Under the pieces are notes generated by a model. That model ran no database searches and was not told the DNA's origin. It was given only the letters and a program-made list of their open reading frames with translations. The position numbers and the translations under genes are program-made. Of a stretch of DNA of 54,239 bases, positions 50,680-54,239 are shown one piece after another. Each line of letters begins with the position of its first letter. Positions within the stretch are counted from its first letter, which is position 1. The stretch is from Paraburkholderia madseniana (GTDB taxonomy: Bacteria > Pseudomonadota > Gammaproteobacteria > Burkholderiales > Burkholderiaceae): contig NZ_VOSW01000064.1 in assembly GCF_009690905.1 (NCBI RefSeq), positions 1 to 54,239 on the forward strand, written 5' to 3'.

Positions 50680-51897
50680 TTAGCTGTGTGCGGCCGACGT
50701 GGTGTCCGCGGTGGCGGCCGCACCCGATATAGCGGGCGATTCGACCGGTTTCACAACACCGCCCGCGCGCGCTTTCTGCGATCCGGCGACGATCACGCGA
50801 TCGCCCGCCTTGAGGCCGCGCGTAACGAGCCAGTCGGCGCCTGACGCGGTGTCGGCCGTGACGGGTGTCTGCGTGACCTTGTTGTCGGCGCCGACCGTCA
50901 GCACGCTCGCCGAACCGTCGGATGCACGCGAGACCGCGAGTTGCGGCACCGTGATCGCCTGCTGGTTCACGCCCTCTTCAAGCCGTGCGCGCACGAACAT
51001 GCCGGGCAGCAGCACGCCGTCCGGATTCGGGAACACGCAACGCAAGGTGACCGAACCGGTGGTGGCGTCGACGGTGATATCGGAGAACAGCAGCTTGCCT
51101 GGCTGCGTGTACGTGCTGCCGTCTTCCATCACGAGATGAACGACCGCGCCGTCCGAGCCCGCCTGTTGCAACTGGCCACTGGCGAATTCTTTCTGCAGCC
51201 GCAACCAGTCGGCGGAAGAGCGCGTGACGTCGAGATACATCTCGGTCGTCGCCTGGACCGTCGCGAGCGCGGTGGTCTGCTCCGCAGTGACGAGCGCGCC
51301 TTCAGTCACGCTCGATTTGCCGATCCGTCCCGCGATGGGCGCAACGACTTTCGTGTAGCCGAGATTGATCGCGGCAGTCTTCAATGCGGCACGGTCGGAG
51401 ACCACGTCGGCCTTCGCTTCCTCCAGGGAGGCGACGGCGTCGTCGTAGTCCTGCTTGCTCACGCCTTCGATCTTCGACAGTTCGGCGTAGCGGGTGGCCT
51501 TCGTCTGCGCGGCGCTCGCTGTCGCCTCGGCTTTGGCGAGCGTGCCGACGGCCTGGTCGTAGGTTGCCTGGTAGCTGGACGGGTCAATCTGGTAGAGCAC
51601 GGCGCCGGCCGCGACCTGTGAGCCTTCCGTGAAGAGGCGCTTTCTGACGATGCCTTCGACCTGCGGCCTGACTTCGGCGACGCGGATTGCCGACAGTCGC
51701 CCGGACAATTCGGTACTCGACACCACAGGGTGCGGCGCGATCGTTTGGACGCCTACTTCAGGAACGGACTGTGGTGGTCCATGGGGCGCCTGCTGGCCGC
51801 AAGCCGCCAACAAAAAAGCGGCGACGACTGCAGCAGCAAGATGTGTGAATCTCGGTACGCGCGAGGAGGGTCCGGACGCGATAGGGTTATTCGGCAT
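50680..51897 (-). CDS. RND efflux adaptor (periplasmic membrane-fusion) lipoprotein
   Basis: A 405-residue adaptor with a lipobox (AFLLAACGQQ), a lipoyl/hairpin region (SGRLSAIRVAEVRPQVEGIVRKRLFTEGSQVAAGAVLYQIDP and a coiled-coil AKAEATASAAQTKATRYAELSKIEG), a beta-barrel domain and a membrane-proximal domain. It bridges the RND protein and the outer-membrane channel. The start at 51897 has GAAGGA upstream; a longer upstream form lacks a ribosome-binding site. First gene of the three-gene pump operon, divergent from a two-component system. Confidence 0.93.
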   Translation of the reverse strand: MPNNPIASGPSSRVPRFTHLAAAVVAAFLLAACGQQAPHGPPQSVPEVGVQTIAPHPVVSSTELSGRLSAIRVAEVRPQVEGIVRKRLFTEGSQVAAGAVLYQIDPSSYQATYDQAVGTLAKAEATASAAQTKATRYAELSKIEGVSKQDYDDAVASLEEAKADVVSDRAALKTAAINLGYTKVVAPIAGRIGKSSVTEGALVTAEQTTALATVQATTEMYLDVTRSSADWLRLQKEFASGQLQQAGSDGAVVHLVMEDGSTYTQPGKLLFSDITVDATTGSVTLRCVFPNPDGVLLPGMFVRARLEEGVNQQAITVPQLAVSRASDGSASVLTVGADNKVTQTPVTADTASGADWLVTRGLKAGDRVIVAGSQKARAGGVVKPVESPAISGAAATADTTSAAHS

Positions 51898-52337
51898 GCT
51901 GTGGGCATCCTTCGACTCAATTCGACAAAGGGCCGTCTGGCATGCGTTGTTCGCTAAAGCGGGGCGAGTGAAAACGTATCGGTCGACCACGCGCTTGACA
52001 CTGCACGCAAACCAACACACTGAGCCCGAAGGAAACCGCGTAACGCCACCAGCGGCGAGAGGTGGCCCAGCATAGTGAGCGGCGTCTTACGGTGGCTTAG
52101 GCGAGGATTACGAGTTGTAACGAAGCGCGTGGTGTTGCGAAGAGTCGGGCGGTGTGACGTTGACTGGTCTTGGTTGCTTCACGCAGCCAGATAGAACCGA
52201 AAGCAGCCACCGTAATAAACTGTAAGCGCAGATAAGAACCCGAAACCGCTGTCTCCGCGCGATTCGCTATATTGCGACGTGCGATAGGCGCGCGGCCGCG
52301 CCGTCCGTCAATTGTCCTCATCGATCAGGGCCCAGCC
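51898..52337. promoter_or_regulatory. Divergent control region between efflux operon and two-component system
   Basis: A 440-base gap that must contain promoters in both directions. GTAA occurs at 52213 and 52223 (CCGTAATAAACTGTAAG), a 10-base period expected of OmpR-type direct-repeat sites, and TGTAACGAAG/TGTTGCGAAG repeat near 52115-52141. No gene is convincing inside. Confidence 0.35.
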
Positions 52338-53078
52338 ATGTCAGACACGCCCATCCAGGTTTTACTGGTCGACGACGACGCCGACCTTCGTGACCTGCTC
52401 AGAACCTTCTTTCAACAACGCGGCATCGAGATGTCCGTGTTGCACGACGCGAACCATCTGGCACGCCGGCTGGAACGCGAACGGCCCTCGATCATCGTGC
52501 TCGATCTGATGATGCCGGGTGTCGACGGACTCAGCGCGCTCAGGCAATTGCGTGCGAATGGCGACACGATTCCCGTGATCATGTTGACGGCGCGCGCGGA
52601 CGGCGTGGATCGCATAATCGGTCTGGAACTCGGCGCCGACGACTATCTCGGCAAGCCGTTCATGCCGCAGGAACTGCTCGCGCGTATTCATGCGGTGTTG
52701 CGCCGCCACGCGCAGCCATCGGGGTCCACGGCTACGGCGCTCGAAAAGCGTGAAGCGCTGCGCTTCGGCCGCTTCCGGCTCGACTTCGCGAGGCGCACCC
52801 TGTTTCGCGATGACGAAGCGCTCAAGCTGACCGGCGGCGAATATGCGCTGTTGGAAGTGCTCGCCGCGCATCCAATGGAAACGCTGTCGCGCTCGAAGCT
52901 CGTCGATCTGCTGCATGGGCCGCACTCGGAAGTGACCGAACGCGGCATCGACGTGCCGGTGTGGCGCCTGCGCCGTCTGCTTGAAGATGACCCGGCCAAT
53001 CCGCGCCGGATCCAGACCATACGCGGCATCGGCTATATGTTCGTGCCCGGCAGCAATGACGATGAAGAATCCCTTTAA
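52338..53078 (+). CDS. OmpR-family response regulator
   Basis: A 246-residue regulator with a canonical receiver (VLLVDDDADLRD, phospho-Asp in IIVLDLMMPGVDG, Thr in MLTARADGVDR, Lys in LGKPFMPQE) and a winged-helix DNA-binding domain (TGGEYALLEVLAAHPMETLSRSKLVDLLHG, RGIDVPVWRLRRLLE, QTIRGIGYMFVPG). The start at 52338 removes an upstream extension that lacks a ribosome-binding site. It overlaps the kinase start by 23 bases, so both are one operon. It resembles OmpR and is divergent from the RND pump operon, which it may control. Confidence 0.93.
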   Translation: MSDTPIQVLLVDDDADLRDLLRTFFQQRGIEMSVLHDANHLARRLERERPSIIVLDLMMPGVDGLSALRQLRANGDTIPVIMLTARADGVDRIIGLELGADDYLGKPFMPQELLARIHAVLRRHAQPSGSTATALEKREALRFGRFRLDFARRTLFRDDEALKLTGGEYALLEVLAAHPMETLSRSKLVDLLHGPHSEVTERGIDVPVWRLRRLLEDDPANPRRIQTIRGIGYMFVPGSNDDEESL

Positions 53079-54156
53079 CACACTGTTTGGCCGGCTCGCA
53101 TTGATGACGGTGAGCCTGATCGTGCTGGTGCATATCACCGCAATCGTTCTCGTGGACCGTGACCGTGGCCAGATCGACGCGGGTCACGCGCAACGCGCTT
53201 TGCTGCTCGCGGTTGAGGCGGGACGCGACGGCCCGCTCGCCGCTTCCCACGTCGCGGCAACGCTCGGTGTGTCCTATGTGAGCGCGCAAGACGCGATCCG
53301 GTATGGCTGTCCCGCGCCGTGTGAGAACACCTCGGGTCCGTTCGAACGCGACTTGCGCCGGAAGTTGCCGGCAGGCAGCCAGGTCGTAGCCGACGGCGAG
53401 AACGGCACGGTCTGGGTCCATTACGCGGGCAATCCAGGCTGGCTCAAAATGCAAAACGCGACGCTGCCGGCGCGTCTCTTCCTGGGCGCGTCCGCGACGA
53501 TGCTGGTGCTGGCGGTGATCATCGCGCTGCTCGGCGCGTGGCAATTGCAACGGCCATTGCACCGGCTCGCACTCGCAGCGCGCGAGTTCCGCATCGGCCA
53601 TCGGGCGCCGGTCGTGGAGGCGAGCGGCCCGCGCGAATTGAAAGAGCTGATCGGCGACTTCAATCAGATGGTGCACGAACTTGCGCAGGCCGAGCAGGAG
53701 CGCGCGGTGATGCTGGCCGGCGTGGCGCACGATCTGCGTGCGCCGATCACGCGCATGCAGGTGCGCGCGGATCTGCTGCCTGATGAAGCGAATCGCCGCG
53801 GCTTTTTGCGGGACGCGGAGTCGTTGTCACGCATCGTCACGCAGTTTCTCGACTTCGCACGTGAGACGGCGGATACCTCGCCAAGCACCAGCGTCGATGC
53901 CCACTGTCGCCGGCATTACGGCGACAGCCTCGCGGACGATTCGCTCGTGCGCCTCGATCTACAAGCCGGCGATGGTTTTGGTCTGCCGCTTGTCGACCTC
54001 GACCGGATTCTGACCAATCTGATCGAGAACGCACTCACTTACGGCGAGCCGACGGTGGAAATTTCGACGGCCCGCCGCGACGGCCAATACACGCTCGAGG
54101 TACGCGATCACGGCGGCGGCATTCCAAGCGGTCAACTGAATCGTGCGCTGCAACCG
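53056..54156 (+). CDS. EnvZ-like sensor histidine kinase, 3' end missing
   Basis: Partial kinase, about 367 native residues. TM1 (about 10-30) and TM2 (about 140-160) flank a short periplasmic domain with CPAPCEN, followed by HAMP and HisKA with the acceptor His (GVAHDLRAPITRMQ). The ATPase starts with the N box NLIENALTYGE and G1 box DHGGGIP, and the sequence is then cut by the adaptor at 54157. The last residues that would be read (SLIHI) are adaptor-derived, and the G2/ATP lid is missing. In the genome it is surely intact. It forms a pair with the upstream OmpR-type regulator; the ATG at 53056 is followed by a second at 53062. Confidence 0.85.
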
Positions 54157-54239
54157 CTGTCTCTTATACACATCTAAAAAAAAAAAAAAGCACGATAGCG
54201 AAACGAAAGAAGACACAACAGTGGACACAATATAACAAG
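54157..54239. other. Sequencing adaptor (Tn5 mosaic end) and junk at contig end
   Basis: 54157-54175 is CTGTCTCTTATACACATCT, the exact reverse complement of the Nextera/Tn5 mosaic end. It is followed by a run of A's and about 50 bases of unrelated low-GC sequence. It is not genomic. The antisense frame through it gives the well-known database artefact DVYKRQ. Confidence 0.97.

Noticed and set aside
53959..54228. Minus-strand frame containing DVYKRQ
   Set aside because: Adaptor artefact of the mosaic end plus antisense of the kinase gene.

Overview
The window is a high-GC draft contig from a Burkholderiaceae bacterium, most likely Paraburkholderia. This rests on the family mix (GntP, LysR, GntR/FCD and GlxA-type regulators, an RND efflux operon, a YdiJ-type dehydrogenase), the codon choice and a porin-like C-terminus. 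Both ends are technical. The left end lies inside an IS5-family transposase. The right end runs into a Nextera/Tn5 mosaic end (54157-54175) plus junk, so the last gene is cut.

Layout. 1-8600: transposase tail, small lipoprotein, sigma-54 activator with a divergent GntP permease behind a well-formed -24/-12 promoter, RidA, and a large BvgS/EvgS-like hybrid kinase whose HPt domain is frameshifted off. 8600-14900: small proteins, a DedA-rhodanese fusion, a cNMP-domain thioredoxin-reductase-like flavoprotein, a YcaQ-type glycosylase and a LysE exporter with a terminator-like leader. 15000-24200: a secreted beta-propeller protein, a Cys-rich SufR-like regulator divergent from MFS+LysR, a second LysR/MFS divergent pair, and a deletion scar joining remnants of a DMT transporter and an AraC regulator. 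24200-31800: a four-gene catabolic operon (class V aminotransferase, MFS, hydratase, FAD/Fe-S dehydrogenase) divergent from a GntR/FCD regulator; near-identical palindromes sit at both starts. 31800-39600: a duplicated intergenic element with TTGTCCACA boxes, a Na+/H+ antiporter, a Met-rich periplasmic protein, HD and GlxA-like proteins, an SDR, an orphan OmpR-type regulator, a porin remnant and a class II amidotransferase.

39700-44900 holds the most unusual system: a five-gene minus-strand operon encoding a membrane CheA-like kinase (sensor, HAMP, PAS, HPt, ATPase, no CheW-like domain), a minimal MCP, two CheX-like proteins (one with a pseudo-receiver) and CheY. CheW, CheR and CheB are absent, and both CheX-like proteins end in GEL(D/E)LF. 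45200-54156: an AlkD-like repair protein, a complete RND pump operon whose inner-membrane protein carries a Ser/Thr tract, and a divergent OmpR/EnvZ-like two-component system.

Scattered through 23-46 kb are ten copies of a short directional motif (CTCCCG-N6-CTCACCTTT on the plus strand). In the five gaps that hold it, it lies on the 3' side of a minus-strand gene or remnant.
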